Positions 19,384-27,415 of a DNA stretch of 32,084 nucleotides are shown here, piece after piece. The position numbers and the translations under genes are program-made. This stretch comes from Chloroflexota bacterium (lineage in GTDB: Bacteria > Chloroflexota > Dehalococcoidia > Lucifugimonadales > UBA3495). How positions within the stretch are numbered: the stretch's first letter is position 1; every line of letters begins with the position of its first letter. The stretch lies in the NCBI GenBank assembly GCA_022568195.1, contig JADFFS010000021.1, positions 1 to 32,084 on the forward strand, written 5' to 3'. The notes under the pieces are model-generated. The model saw nothing but the letters and a program-made list of their open reading frames with translations, did not search any database and had not been told where the DNA came from.

Positions 19384-20226
19384 CTAGTCCGAGGCCACCG
19401 CGGCGGTCTCCGGGGCGGCCAACCCGCAGAACACTTCATAGTCGATGAGCTCGGTGATTGTCGGATTGTCGCCGCACAGCGGGCAGGATGGGTTCTTCTT
19501 CAGCCTGACCTCCCTGAAGCTCATGCTCAGCGCGTCAATCAACAGAAGACGGGAGCTCAGGGACTCGCCGATGCCCAGCAGCAGCTTGAGCGCCTCGGTC
19601 GCTTGGATGCTGCCAACCAGCCCGGTAAGGGCGCCCAAAACCCCTGCCTCGGCGCAGTTGGGCACCATCCCCGGCGGAGGTGGCGCTGGGAACAGGCACC
19701 GGTAGCAGCCTTCTCCCGGCATGAACACGGTTGCTTGTCCGTCAAAGATCAGTATGCTGCCGTCCACCAAGGGCTTGCCCTCGAGATAGCAGGCGTCGTT
19801 GACCAGGTAGCGGGTAGCGAAGTTATCCGCGCCGTTGATCACCAGGTCGTATTGGCTGATGATCTCCCGGGCGTTGTGGGATTCGAGCCTGGTTTCGTGA
19901 CTCACCACATTGACGCCTGGGTTGTAGGCTTTGATGTTGTCGCGAGCCGAATCCAGCTTGGAACGCCCTATGTCGGCGGTGTGGTGCAGTATCTGCCTTT
20001 GCAGGTTGGATATTTCCACCACGTCGAAGTCGACGATCCCAATGGTGCCCACGCCGGCCAACGCCAGATAGATTGCCGAAGGAGAACCCAGGCCGCCGGC
20101 GCCGACAATCAGGGCCTTGGACTGCAAAAGTGCCCGCTGGCCCTTGCTGCCGACGTCGCCCATGATGATGTGCCGGCTATACCGCTGGACCTGTTCTGGA
20201 GTTAGTGTCAATGGTTGTTGGGTCAT
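19384..20226 (-). CDS. moeB: MoeB/ThiF family E1-like adenylyltransferase, no rhodanese domain
   Basis: YSRHIIMGDVGSKGQRALLQSKALIVGAGGLGSPSAIYLALAGVG, GCYRCLFP, PNCAEAGVLG, CPLCGD; stops soon after YEVFCGL. Start ATG 20226 with AGGAG. Confidence 0.88.
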   Translation of the reverse strand: MTQQPLTLTPEQVQRYSRHIIMGDVGSKGQRALLQSKALIVGAGGLGSPSAIYLALAGVGTIGIVDFDVVEISNLQRQILHHTADIGRSKLDSARDNIKAYNPGVNVVSHETRLESHNAREIISQYDLVINGADNFATRYLVNDACYLEGKPLVDGSILIFDGQATVFMPGEGCYRCLFPAPPPPGMVPNCAEAGVLGALTGLVGSIQATEALKLLLGIGESLSSRLLLIDALSMSFREVRLKKNPSCPLCGDNPTITELIDYEVFCGLAAPETAAVASD

Positions 20227-20326
20227 GTTGCCCGCTCCTACGTATTTTTTGTCTATCTTGGATGAGCCCGGGGATGTCGCGACCCCGTCCTTAAGGCCTG
20301 GCCGGTATTCCCCCTGCCCAGCGCAC

Positions 20327-20378
20327 AAAAAACCTGCGCTCACCCTCACGGGTTGCCTTGGCAGGCGGGCGCAGGTTT
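20327..20378 (-). terminator. Intrinsic terminator in the moeB-cysM leader, multibranched loop
   Basis: Minus strand AAACCTGCGC...ACCC-GTGA-GGGT...GCGCAGGTTTTTT; 10-bp perfect outer stem plus T6, about 100 nt before moeB. Confidence 0.8.
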
Positions 20379-20397
20379 GACGATTACCGGTAGATCC

Positions 20398-20423
20398 CTG
20401 CTCCCTATGTCGGGAGACAGGTA
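20398..20423 (-). promoter_or_regulatory. Leader hairpin upstream of the terminator (CCTG-T-CTCCC-GACATA-GGGAG-CAGG)
   Basis: Read directly on the minus strand; its 3' arm is complementary to the 5' arm of the terminator. Confidence 0.6.
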
Positions 20424-20468
20424 CAGGCGCGGATAAAGCCGTCTCGTTGGCGGGTCATCGTTCTTTCG

Positions 20469-20497
20469 AGTCTATTCTCGGCGGATGGGCTTGTCAA
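20469..20497 (-). promoter_or_regulatory. Promoter TTGACA-17-TAGACT for moeB-cysM
   Basis: Minus strand TTGACAAGCCCATCCGCCGAGAATAGACT; perfect palindrome AAATCGATTT at 20500-20509 just upstream of -35. Confidence 0.75.
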
Positions 20498-20637
20498 GTA
20501 AATCGATTTCGTCATATTCCAAGCGTCCGCCCATACCGCGTATAGCCGAAAGTTGGGTCCGTGGAAGCAAGCCTTTCTGATTTCAACGACACGGGCGGGT
20601 CAGGTCGCGGTGCCTGCAATCCGGCAGAGAGCCGGGT

Positions 20638-21075
20638 TTATACCCGGACCGCTTGCGATTCGCTCAGGTCACGCTGGCGTTGGGCCAGGTCGGCCAGGGT
20701 AATGTTGCTTAGAAGTTCCTGAATGGCCTCCTCCACCGACTTCCAGACCTCTTGCTGGGCGCATGAATCGGAGAATACACATTCGTCGGGATTGATCAAG
20801 CAGTCCAGTGGGGAAGAATTACCGTCCAGGGTTTTCATTACCATGGCCAGGTTGATTTCCGAGGGGTCTCTGGCCAGCCGGTGCCCTCCCTGCGGTCCAC
20901 GACGGCTGGAAACCAAGCCGAACTTGTGGAGGGTGGTCATAAGCTGGTCGAGATAGGCTTCCGGGATACCTTGCTTGTAGGCGATCTCCGCAGTCGGGAC
21001 CGGGCCTCCGCCGTCGTGCATCGCCAATTCCACCAAGGCCCGCACCCCATAGTCGACTTTCATGGGGATTCTCAT
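20638..21075 (-). CDS. Rrf2 family transcriptional regulator with three-Cys motif
   Basis: MRIPMKVDYGVRALVELAMHDGG..PTAEIAYKQGIPEAYLDQLMTTLHKFGLVSSRRGPQGGHRLARDP; CLINPDECVFSDSC. Confidence 0.92.
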   Translation of the reverse strand: MRIPMKVDYGVRALVELAMHDGGGPVPTAEIAYKQGIPEAYLDQLMTTLHKFGLVSSRRGPQGGHRLARDPSEINLAMVMKTLDGNSSPLDCLINPDECVFSDSCAQQEVWKSVEEAIQELLSNITLADLAQRQRDLSESQAVRV

Positions 21076-21105
21076 GTTGCGCACCTCCGAACCGGTCAGT
21101 CCCAA

Positions 21106-21134
21106 ATTATAGCATCACCCGGTGGGATTGCCAA
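21106..21134 (-). promoter_or_regulatory. Promoter of the Rrf2 gene (TTGGCA-17-TATAAT)
   Basis: Minus strand TTGGCAATCCCACCGGGTGATGCTATAAT. Confidence 0.75.
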
Positions 21135-21246
21135 TAATGTATATCCACAGACTCGACTTTCGGTGGGTCAGGACAAACCGGTCCAAAGGGCGTCTCTCGC
21201 CTGGTTCATAGAGCTAAAACCCAGTTTTACTGTGGTGATTGTTCGC

Positions 21247-21822
21247 TCACTCCGTGGGCGCCGTTATCAGGTAGGTACCCAGACAACGAGCTATCAAGCG
21301 GCTGTCCTGGTCTAAAACTTCTACGTCGCCCACGGCAACACGACGTCCCCGGCTGACCAGCTTGGCGTTGGCGGTTAGCTCGCCGTTCCGGGCTGGGGCG
21401 ATGAAGTTGACTTTCAGCTCCACTGTTGTGGTTGTTTCGCCGGGACGTAGCGTCGAATGCACCGCTCTATGAAAAGCGTAATCGGCCAGGGTGACGATCA
21501 GACCGCCTTGAACCATACCAGCGGCCTGCCGGTGCTTATCCTGGATTTTCATAAACGCGCTGCCGCAGCCGTCGGCGGAGATTCCAGGGCGCATCCCCAG
21601 CAATTGGGCGAATGGGGCCTCGTAACCGGGATCCTCGTCCGCTGGCACGGGTTTCTCGTCTGCTGGCACAGGTGGCAACTCCTTCAAGCGCTTCCAAGTA
21701 TACCGTTGCGGATTGTGGCTTGCCACTGGGAATTCGTGACCGAGGCTCTCTTGAGGGGCCCGTGGGAAGCGTAAACCCGCGTGGAATTGGCTAGGGTTAA
21801 TGGCTTCGGAGCGGGAATCCAA
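21247..21822 (-). CDS. PaaI-family (hotdog) thioesterase; exact start uncertain
   Basis: GMVQGGLIVTLADYAFHRAVHSTLRPGETTTTVELKVNFIAPARNGELTANAKLVSRGRRVAVGDVEV. Confidence 0.8.
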   Translation of the reverse strand: MDSRSEAINPSQFHAGLRFPRAPQESLGHEFPVASHNPQRYTWKRLKELPPVPADEKPVPADEDPGYEAPFAQLLGMRPGISADGCGSAFMKIQDKHRQAAGMVQGGLIVTLADYAFHRAVHSTLRPGETTTTVELKVNFIAPARNGELTANAKLVSRGRRVAVGDVEVLDQDSRLIARCLGTYLITAPTE

Positions 21823-21836
21823 TTTATAATGTCGGT

Positions 21837-21995
21837 ATGGTTTCAGAAACCAGTGCTCTAAAAGTGCCGGAACGCGGCCAAAACTCGATCAGGGAGGGAC
21901 GCTCCGTGGCGCCCTTGGACGGTTCGAATCGGAATGAACCCCGGTGGGACCTGGGTCCGTGGCGGTTGGTAGGGAAAATAGGGGAAGACCAGTGA
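21837..21995 (+). CDS. Candidate leaderless small ORF (52 aa), not in the ORF track
   Basis: MVSETSALKVPERGQNSIREGRSVAPLDGSNRNEPRWDLGPWRLVGKIGEDQ*; TATAAT ends 6 nt before ATG; TGA overlaps the next start (GTGA). Confidence 0.5.
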   Translation: MVSETSALKVPERGQNSIREGRSVAPLDGSNRNEPRWDLGPWRLVGKIGEDQ

Positions 21996-22333
21996 TCAAA
22001 GGGGTTTTGGTCGGATTCGGCATCATGTTGCTGCTGGCCCTGATCCCCATCGTCCATTTTGTGGGAATCCCTTTCGGGCCGTTTATCGGCGGCTACTTCG
22101 GTATAACTTCGGCCGCGAGCCATACTGGCTCCCATTTCACCAAAGCGTTGGTCTTTGGGTCCTTGTTGGGTGTACTGGTTTTTCTAATGGGATCCGGGGT
22201 CGGCGTGATACTGACCGTGTTCACCCAGTTTAACCTTGTGCTGGTGTGGATAGTAGTTGTGGTATTTACATTCTATACGGTGAGCATGGGAGCTCTGGGC
22301 GCCATGTACGCCCAACTCCGCGCGGCGAATTAG
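21992..22333 (+). CDS. Small integral membrane protein of unknown function (GTG start)
   Basis: VIKGVLVGFGIMLLLALIPIVHFVGIPFGPFIGGYFGI... hydrophobic segments; GGGGAAG upstream. Confidence 0.65.
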   Translation: MIKGVLVGFGIMLLLALIPIVHFVGIPFGPFIGGYFGITSAASHTGSHFTKALVFGSLLGVLVFLMGSGVGVILTVFTQFNLVLVWIVVVVFTFYTVSMGALGAMYAQLRAAN

Positions 22334-22550
22334 CTTGCATCACGCCGCTCTTACTGAGCCAATAGGCAGGTATTTTGGTGGAGAGGTACCATCAATAACA
22401 TGATCGCTGGGCCGTCATGCTGAGCATTATGACTCCGAGTAAAATGCCAGGCGCAGGCCGTCTGGTATGTCGAGCCCAATCATCTCGCGGCGAAGCAAGG
22501 GCGGACTAAGGTTTGGTCGATCTGGTTGAAATAAAAGGAGGGTTCCGGCA

Positions 22551-23522
22551 GTGACCAGCCGAAAGTTCCTGTTACTCATCGGGTTGACGGTCCTGGTCTT
22601 CGCCGGCCTGGCCGCTTATGGTGACTTCCAGGACGTGGTCGGCAGGTTGGCTCACTTTCCTGTGACCCATCTGGCCGCCGGTTTGGCGCTGGCGCTATTA
22701 AACTACATACTGCGGTTTGGGCGTTGGGCCTACTACCTCCGGGTCTTGAACATCAGGGTGCCCTTCGGCCTGAACGGCTTGGTGTTTCTCTCGGGACTGG
22801 CCATGTCAATTACGCCGGGCAAGGCGGGAGAGTTGCTGAAATGCTACATGTTGCGGGACCGGGTCAACGTTCCCGTGGCCGCCTCAGTGCCCGTGGTAGT
22901 TATGGAGAGGCTAACCGACGTGCTGTCGGTGGTACTGCTGGCCTTGATTGGGCTGGCCCTCTTGCCCGTTCAGGTGGTCTGGGTATTGGCCGCGGCTTTG
23001 GTTTTGCCGGTCGCTGGGTTTGGGATTTTCGCTTCACGGCGGGGTAGCCGCTTGCTTGGGCTGCCATTCCTTCGCCGGTGGCGGGACGAGATACTCATTT
23101 CTCAGGAAGGGTTCCGACGCCTGGCCGCACCGAGGGTGATGGCGGTGGGGGTGATTCTGGGGACCCTGGCCTGGTTCAGCGAGGGAGTCGCTCTATGGGT
23201 AGTTCTCCAGGGGCTGGACGCCGATATGTCCTTATTGCGTGCGCTGCCCATTTACGCCGCCGCCACGCTGGTGGGAGCGGTGACCACCCTTCCCGGTGGC
23301 CTCATTGGGACCGAAGGCAGCATGGTGGCATTGTTGCAACAGAGCGGCATGGACAAGGGGTTAGCCTCCGGCGGCACGCTGCTGGTAAGGCTGATAACCC
23401 TCTGGTTCGCCGTGGCCGTAGGGGTGGCTGCTTTGGCACTACTGCACAGGTTTTCGCCGGTCCGTGATGCGCCAGAAGCCGGCACCGAGGCGGATGGGCC
23501 GGCGTTGCGAACGCCTCATTAG
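22551..23522 (+). CDS. Lysylphosphatidylglycerol synthase TM / flippase-like (UPF0104) membrane protein
   Basis: GLALALLNYILRFGRWAYYLRVLNI, SGLAMSITPGKAGELLKCYML, VVVMERLTDVLSVVLLALIG, LPGGLIGTEGSMVALLQQSGM. Confidence 0.85.
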   Translation: MTSRKFLLLIGLTVLVFAGLAAYGDFQDVVGRLAHFPVTHLAAGLALALLNYILRFGRWAYYLRVLNIRVPFGLNGLVFLSGLAMSITPGKAGELLKCYMLRDRVNVPVAASVPVVVMERLTDVLSVVLLALIGLALLPVQVVWVLAAALVLPVAGFGIFASRRGSRLLGLPFLRRWRDEILISQEGFRRLAAPRVMAVGVILGTLAWFSEGVALWVVLQGLDADMSLLRALPIYAAATLVGAVTTLPGGLIGTEGSMVALLQQSGMDKGLASGGTLLVRLITLWFAVAVGVAALALLHRFSPVRDAPEAGTEADGPALRTPH

Positions 23523-23554
23523 AGCGTGAATCAGAAGGTAGAACGTGAATCCCG

Positions 23555-24502
23555 TTGAGCACTGCCGATAAATACGATCAACCGGCCGGGGACCAAAGGT
23601 TCCTGGCAAATCCAGCGGCCCTCTTGAGGGCGCTGAGGCCCCATCAGTGGATCAAAAATGGCCTGGTGTTTCTGCCCTTCGTGTTCTCAGTCCGGGTGGC
23701 TTGGTCTCTGGACAACCTGGAGGCCGTTCCCGATCTGCTTCTGCGCTTGCTGTTGGTGTTTCTCGCCTTCTGCGCCCTGTCCAGCGCCACCTATTTGCTC
23801 AACGACTTGATGGACCGGGAAGGAGACCGTCGCCATCCGGTAAAGAGCCACCGGCCTATCGCGTCGGGCCAGGTGAGCGTTCCCGTCGCGCTGGCGGTCA
23901 TGGCAACCCTGGGCCTGGGCGGACTGGCGGTAACCGCATGGTTGGACCCGGTTTTGGCCGGCATCGGTTTGTTGTATCTGGGCATAAACGTGGCCTATTC
24001 CCTGGGCATGAAGCGGCTGGTGTTGCTGGACCTGATGGCCGTGGCCAGTGGCTACGTGATTCGTGCCACCGCCGGGGCAGTGGCCATCGACGTTACACCT
24101 TCGCCATGGCTGTACGCCACCACGGCGGCGGGGGCGCTGTTCATCGTGCTGGGCCGCCGCTACGCCGAAGTGCGGTTGGCCGGGGACGCCCCTGAGGAAC
24201 AGCGCTCGGTGCTCCGCCATTACGCCGGACCGTTCATCGGTCAGTTGCTGACCATCTCGGCAACCGCGGCATGGTTGAGCTATACTTTATACACCATAGA
24301 AGCGGACAACTTGCCCGACAACAACAGCATGCTGTTGACCCTGCCCATTGTGACCTATGGCCTGTTCCGTTATTTGTATCTGCTGAATACCAGCCAGGAT
24401 GCCGAGGCTCCAGAGCAGCTCATTGTTCGGGACCCGCCAATGCTATTGTCTATCCTTTGTTGGATCGGCGTATCGGCATTGGTCCTTTTGTTGAATAGCT
24501 GA
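23555..24502 (+). CDS. UbiA-type prenyltransferase, decaprenyl-phosphate phosphoribosyltransferase-like
   Basis: LLRALRPHQWIKNGLVFLPF, NDLMDREGDRRHPVKSHRPIASG; TTG start likely. Confidence 0.82.
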   Translation: MSTADKYDQPAGDQRFLANPAALLRALRPHQWIKNGLVFLPFVFSVRVAWSLDNLEAVPDLLLRLLLVFLAFCALSSATYLLNDLMDREGDRRHPVKSHRPIASGQVSVPVALAVMATLGLGGLAVTAWLDPVLAGIGLLYLGINVAYSLGMKRLVLLDLMAVASGYVIRATAGAVAIDVTPSPWLYATTAAGALFIVLGRRYAEVRLAGDAPEEQRSVLRHYAGPFIGQLLTISATAAWLSYTLYTIEADNLPDNNSMLLTLPIVTYGLFRYLYLLNTSQDAEAPEQLIVRDPPMLLSILCWIGVSALVLLLNS

Positions 24503-24614
24503 GCCTGCCACGCTCGGACACCCGGCGTAACCCCGGGGTGCTAGAGACAACGGCACCAATGCCTAATCCGGGCGCACGTTTTTGATTGGTTTCGATATAT
24601 TCAGGAGTAGTTTA

Positions 24615-25760
24615 ATGCAGGCATCCGAATCTCCCTCGTCACGACCGTCAGAGACCCCGTCATCGCCCGGCGGACAGAGGGTGGAGCGACCTATTGTGGC
24701 CGTGGTGGCCACAACTCCTGAGACGGTGCTGGAGGATTTCCAGCGGGCCATGGTGCTGGGCGGTGTCAACGAGACCTTGGACCCCTCCATCGCGACCCTG
24801 TTGAAAATCAACATTTCTTGGCAGCACTGGTATCCCGCCTGCTCCACCACGCCCTGGCAACTCGAGGGCGTGATCATGGCCCTGCGCAACCTGGGCCACC
24901 GGGAGCTGATCGGCGCTCACAACGGCACTGTGGTGGTCGATTCTTTCGAGGGCGAGCTCAAAAACAAGCACAAGGTCGTGCAGGACCGGTGCAACCTGCC
25001 CACGGTTCATCTGGACACCCCGCCCAATCGGTGGGTCGATTACAAGCCCAAGGCCGAGATGCTGGTGCTGGACGATATCTTCCCCGAGGGCATCCAAATC
25101 CCGGAGATTTTCCAGGGCCGCAACATCGTCCAACTGCCCACTATGAAGACCCACGTGTTCACCACCATGACCGGAGCGATGAAGAACGCTTTCGGTGGAC
25201 TGCTGCACCGGAAGCGCCATTGGACCCACTCGGTGATTCACGAGACGCTGGTTGACTTGCTGGCCATCCAGCAGGAGATACACCCCGGCATCTTTGCGGT
25301 GATGGATGGCACCTTCGCCGGCGACGGTCCCGGCCCCCGGGCGATGCGTTGGCACGTCAAGGACCGCATCCTGGCCAGCGCCGACCAGGTGGCTATCGAC
25401 GCCGTGGCGGCCAAGATGATGGGCTTCGACCCAATGAAACTCAGGTTCATCCGTTTGGCCCACGAGCGTGGTTTGGGATGCGGCGACATTTCCAAGATTG
25501 AGGTGGTGGGCGAGGACGTCAGCCGGGTGAACTGGCAATTCTCCGGCGTGGAAAATACGTTTGCCAGCAAGGGTCAAAAGCTAATTTACTGGGGGCCGTT
25601 GAAGCCTTTAGAAAAGCTGCTGCTTCGCACCCCTTTGGTCAGCCTGGCCTTCCTGGCCTCCAACCTCTACCACAACGGCTATTGGCTCAAGACCATAGGA
25701 CGCCGCCGCATTCAGGCCGCATTGAAGACCGAATGGGGCAAGCTGTTCCAGTCGTACTGA
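24615..25760 (+). CDS. DUF362 domain-containing protein
   Basis: LLKINISWQHWYPACSTTPWQLEGVIMALR, LPTMKTHVFTTMTGAMKNAFGGLL, DGTFAGDGPGPRAM; no ferredoxin cysteine cluster. Confidence 0.75.
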   Translation: MQASESPSSRPSETPSSPGGQRVERPIVAVVATTPETVLEDFQRAMVLGGVNETLDPSIATLLKINISWQHWYPACSTTPWQLEGVIMALRNLGHRELIGAHNGTVVVDSFEGELKNKHKVVQDRCNLPTVHLDTPPNRWVDYKPKAEMLVLDDIFPEGIQIPEIFQGRNIVQLPTMKTHVFTTMTGAMKNAFGGLLHRKRHWTHSVIHETLVDLLAIQQEIHPGIFAVMDGTFAGDGPGPRAMRWHVKDRILASADQVAIDAVAAKMMGFDPMKLRFIRLAHERGLGCGDISKIEVVGEDVSRVNWQFSGVENTFASKGQKLIYWGPLKPLEKLLLRTPLVSLAFLASNLYHNGYWLKTIGRRRIQAALKTEWGKLFQSY

Positions 25761-25809
25761 TTCAGCCAAGGCCATATCAAATAAACACGGCAGGAGTAGC
25801 GATCTCCCC

Positions 25810-26901
25810 ATGGACATAGCCATTATTGGACTGCCACAGAGCGGCAAAACCACCGTGTTTGATGCCTTGACGCGGGGCCAAAGCTCCGCTACGGGAAGCG
25901 GCGGACCCGGCGCGCAGATGCGCGTGGGCGTGGTCAAAGTTCCCGACCCTCGGGTTGGTGTCCTGGCTGAGATGTACGAGCCCAAAAAGCTCGTCTACCC
26001 AGAGATCAAATATTTGGACTTGCCGGGACAGGAAGACTCAGGTCCGTACCGTGGGATCGGGGGCAGGAACAGGAACATTTTGCAGGAAGTGGACGCTTAC
26101 CTGATGGTCCTACGCGCCTTCAACGACCCGGGCGTGCACAATCCTTTGGGCGGCGTGGACCCGGGCCGGGACCTGGCGAACATGCTAAGTGAGCTGGCCC
26201 TGTCTGACCTGGAGGTGCTGGAACGGGCCCTGGAACGGCTGGATGACAGCATCAAGAAGTCCAAGGCCCAAGAACGGCCGGTGCGGGTACGCCAATTGGA
26301 GGCCGCCCGAATGGTCAAGGAAAGACTCGAAGAGGGTGTTCCCCTGCGACGCCAGGAACTGACCAGCTCGCAAGCCGAGTTCTTGACCGACTTTCAGTTG
26401 TTGACCGCCAAGCCCATCATCGTTGCCTTCAACACCGGCGAGTCCGGACCAGCCCCTGACCTGTCGAAGTTGGACATTGACCCGGCAGAGGCCGCCTCCC
26501 TGGGCCAAGTCAGCCTATGTGGCAAGCTGGAGGCCGACCTGGCGACGATGACCGGCGAAGAAGAAACCCTTTTTCGCCAGGAGCTAGGGGTGGAAGAACC
26601 GGCGACAGAAAGAGTGATCCGCGCCAGCTATGAGACCCTGGGTCTGGTCTCCTTCCTCACCATCGGAGATGACGAGGTACGGGCTTGGAGCGTACCCCAC
26701 GGCCTGGCGGCCCAGAAAGCTGCCGGGACCATCCATACCGACTTCTACCGTGGGTTCATCCGCGCCGAAGTGATCCCCTACGACGATCTGGTGCGCTGCG
26801 GGAGCATCGCCCAAGGACGCAAGGAAGGGGTCCTGCGGTCCGAGGGCAAGACCTATCCAGTTCAGGATGGGGACGTCATAGATTTCCTGATCAACGTCTG
26901 A
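25810..26901 (+). CDS. YchF-like Obg-family GTPase/ATPase
   Basis: IAIIGLPQSGKTTVFDALTRG, YLDLPGQ, FNTGE (NxxE), TGL-type FLTIGDDEVRAWSVPHGLAAQKAAGTIHTDFYRGFIRAEV. Confidence 0.92.
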   Translation: MDIAIIGLPQSGKTTVFDALTRGQSSATGSGGPGAQMRVGVVKVPDPRVGVLAEMYEPKKLVYPEIKYLDLPGQEDSGPYRGIGGRNRNILQEVDAYLMVLRAFNDPGVHNPLGGVDPGRDLANMLSELALSDLEVLERALERLDDSIKKSKAQERPVRVRQLEAARMVKERLEEGVPLRRQELTSSQAEFLTDFQLLTAKPIIVAFNTGESGPAPDLSKLDIDPAEAASLGQVSLCGKLEADLATMTGEEETLFRQELGVEEPATERVIRASYETLGLVSFLTIGDDEVRAWSVPHGLAAQKAAGTIHTDFYRGFIRAEVIPYDDLVRCGSIAQGRKEGVLRSEGKTYPVQDGDVIDFLINV

Positions 26902-26946
26902 GCCTTTAACCCGGCCATCAGAAACCCAGGCCATCGTGCCAGGACC

Positions 26947-27312
26947 CTAACGCTCGTCAACTATACGCCGGGCGAAGCTTAATTCGTGCCCGTCCGGGTC
27001 GGTGATGTGGAAGTATCGCTCGCCCCAGGCAGCGTTTTGTGGAGGCGAGTCAGGGGTCAGTCCGGTGTCGACCAGGCGATGGTAGATAGCGTCTACGTCG
27101 TCCACGTGAAGGATCAACCGCCCCCACCAGGACCAGCCGCCCTCGGCCGCCAGGATGAGGTTCAGGTAGCCTGGCCCCAACTTGAAGCTGGTAAATGATG
27201 CCCCAGGCCCTCCGTATAACAGCTCCAGCCCCACTCTGGCCCGGTAGAAGTCAACCCCGCGGGCCATATCCTGCACCGCCAATGTCACCGCGCTAATGTG
27301 CTCGACCGTCAA
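26947..27312 (-). CDS. VOC family protein
   Basis: VEHISAVTLAVQDMARGVDFYRARVGLELLYGGPGASFTSF...YFHITDPDGHELSFAR. Confidence 0.85.
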   Translation of the reverse strand: MTVEHISAVTLAVQDMARGVDFYRARVGLELLYGGPGASFTSFKLGPGYLNLILAAEGGWSWWGRLILHVDDVDAIYHRLVDTGLTPDSPPQNAAWGERYFHITDPDGHELSFARRIVDER

Positions 27313-27415
27313 TTTGCGTTACCTCCCGGATCTTCTTCGCATGGAGCTGCTTAAACTGTACAATACTGGCCATGCCTCCCAAATTGGATGGGCATGGCCC
27401 GAAGCGAGGTGCCCT

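Noticed and set aside
19375-20205. 276-aa plus-strand ORF opposite moeB
   Set aside because: Shadow ORF; the opposite strand encodes clear MoeB motifs.
20226-20349. ORF-track N-terminal extension of MoeB (start at 20349)
   Set aside because: It would translate through the intrinsic terminator; ATG 20226 has a good SD and begins the conserved domain.
21918-21937. GGTTCGAATC resembling a tRNA T-loop
   Set aside because: No flanking T-stem pairing, acceptor stem or anticodon arm; it lies in the candidate sORF.
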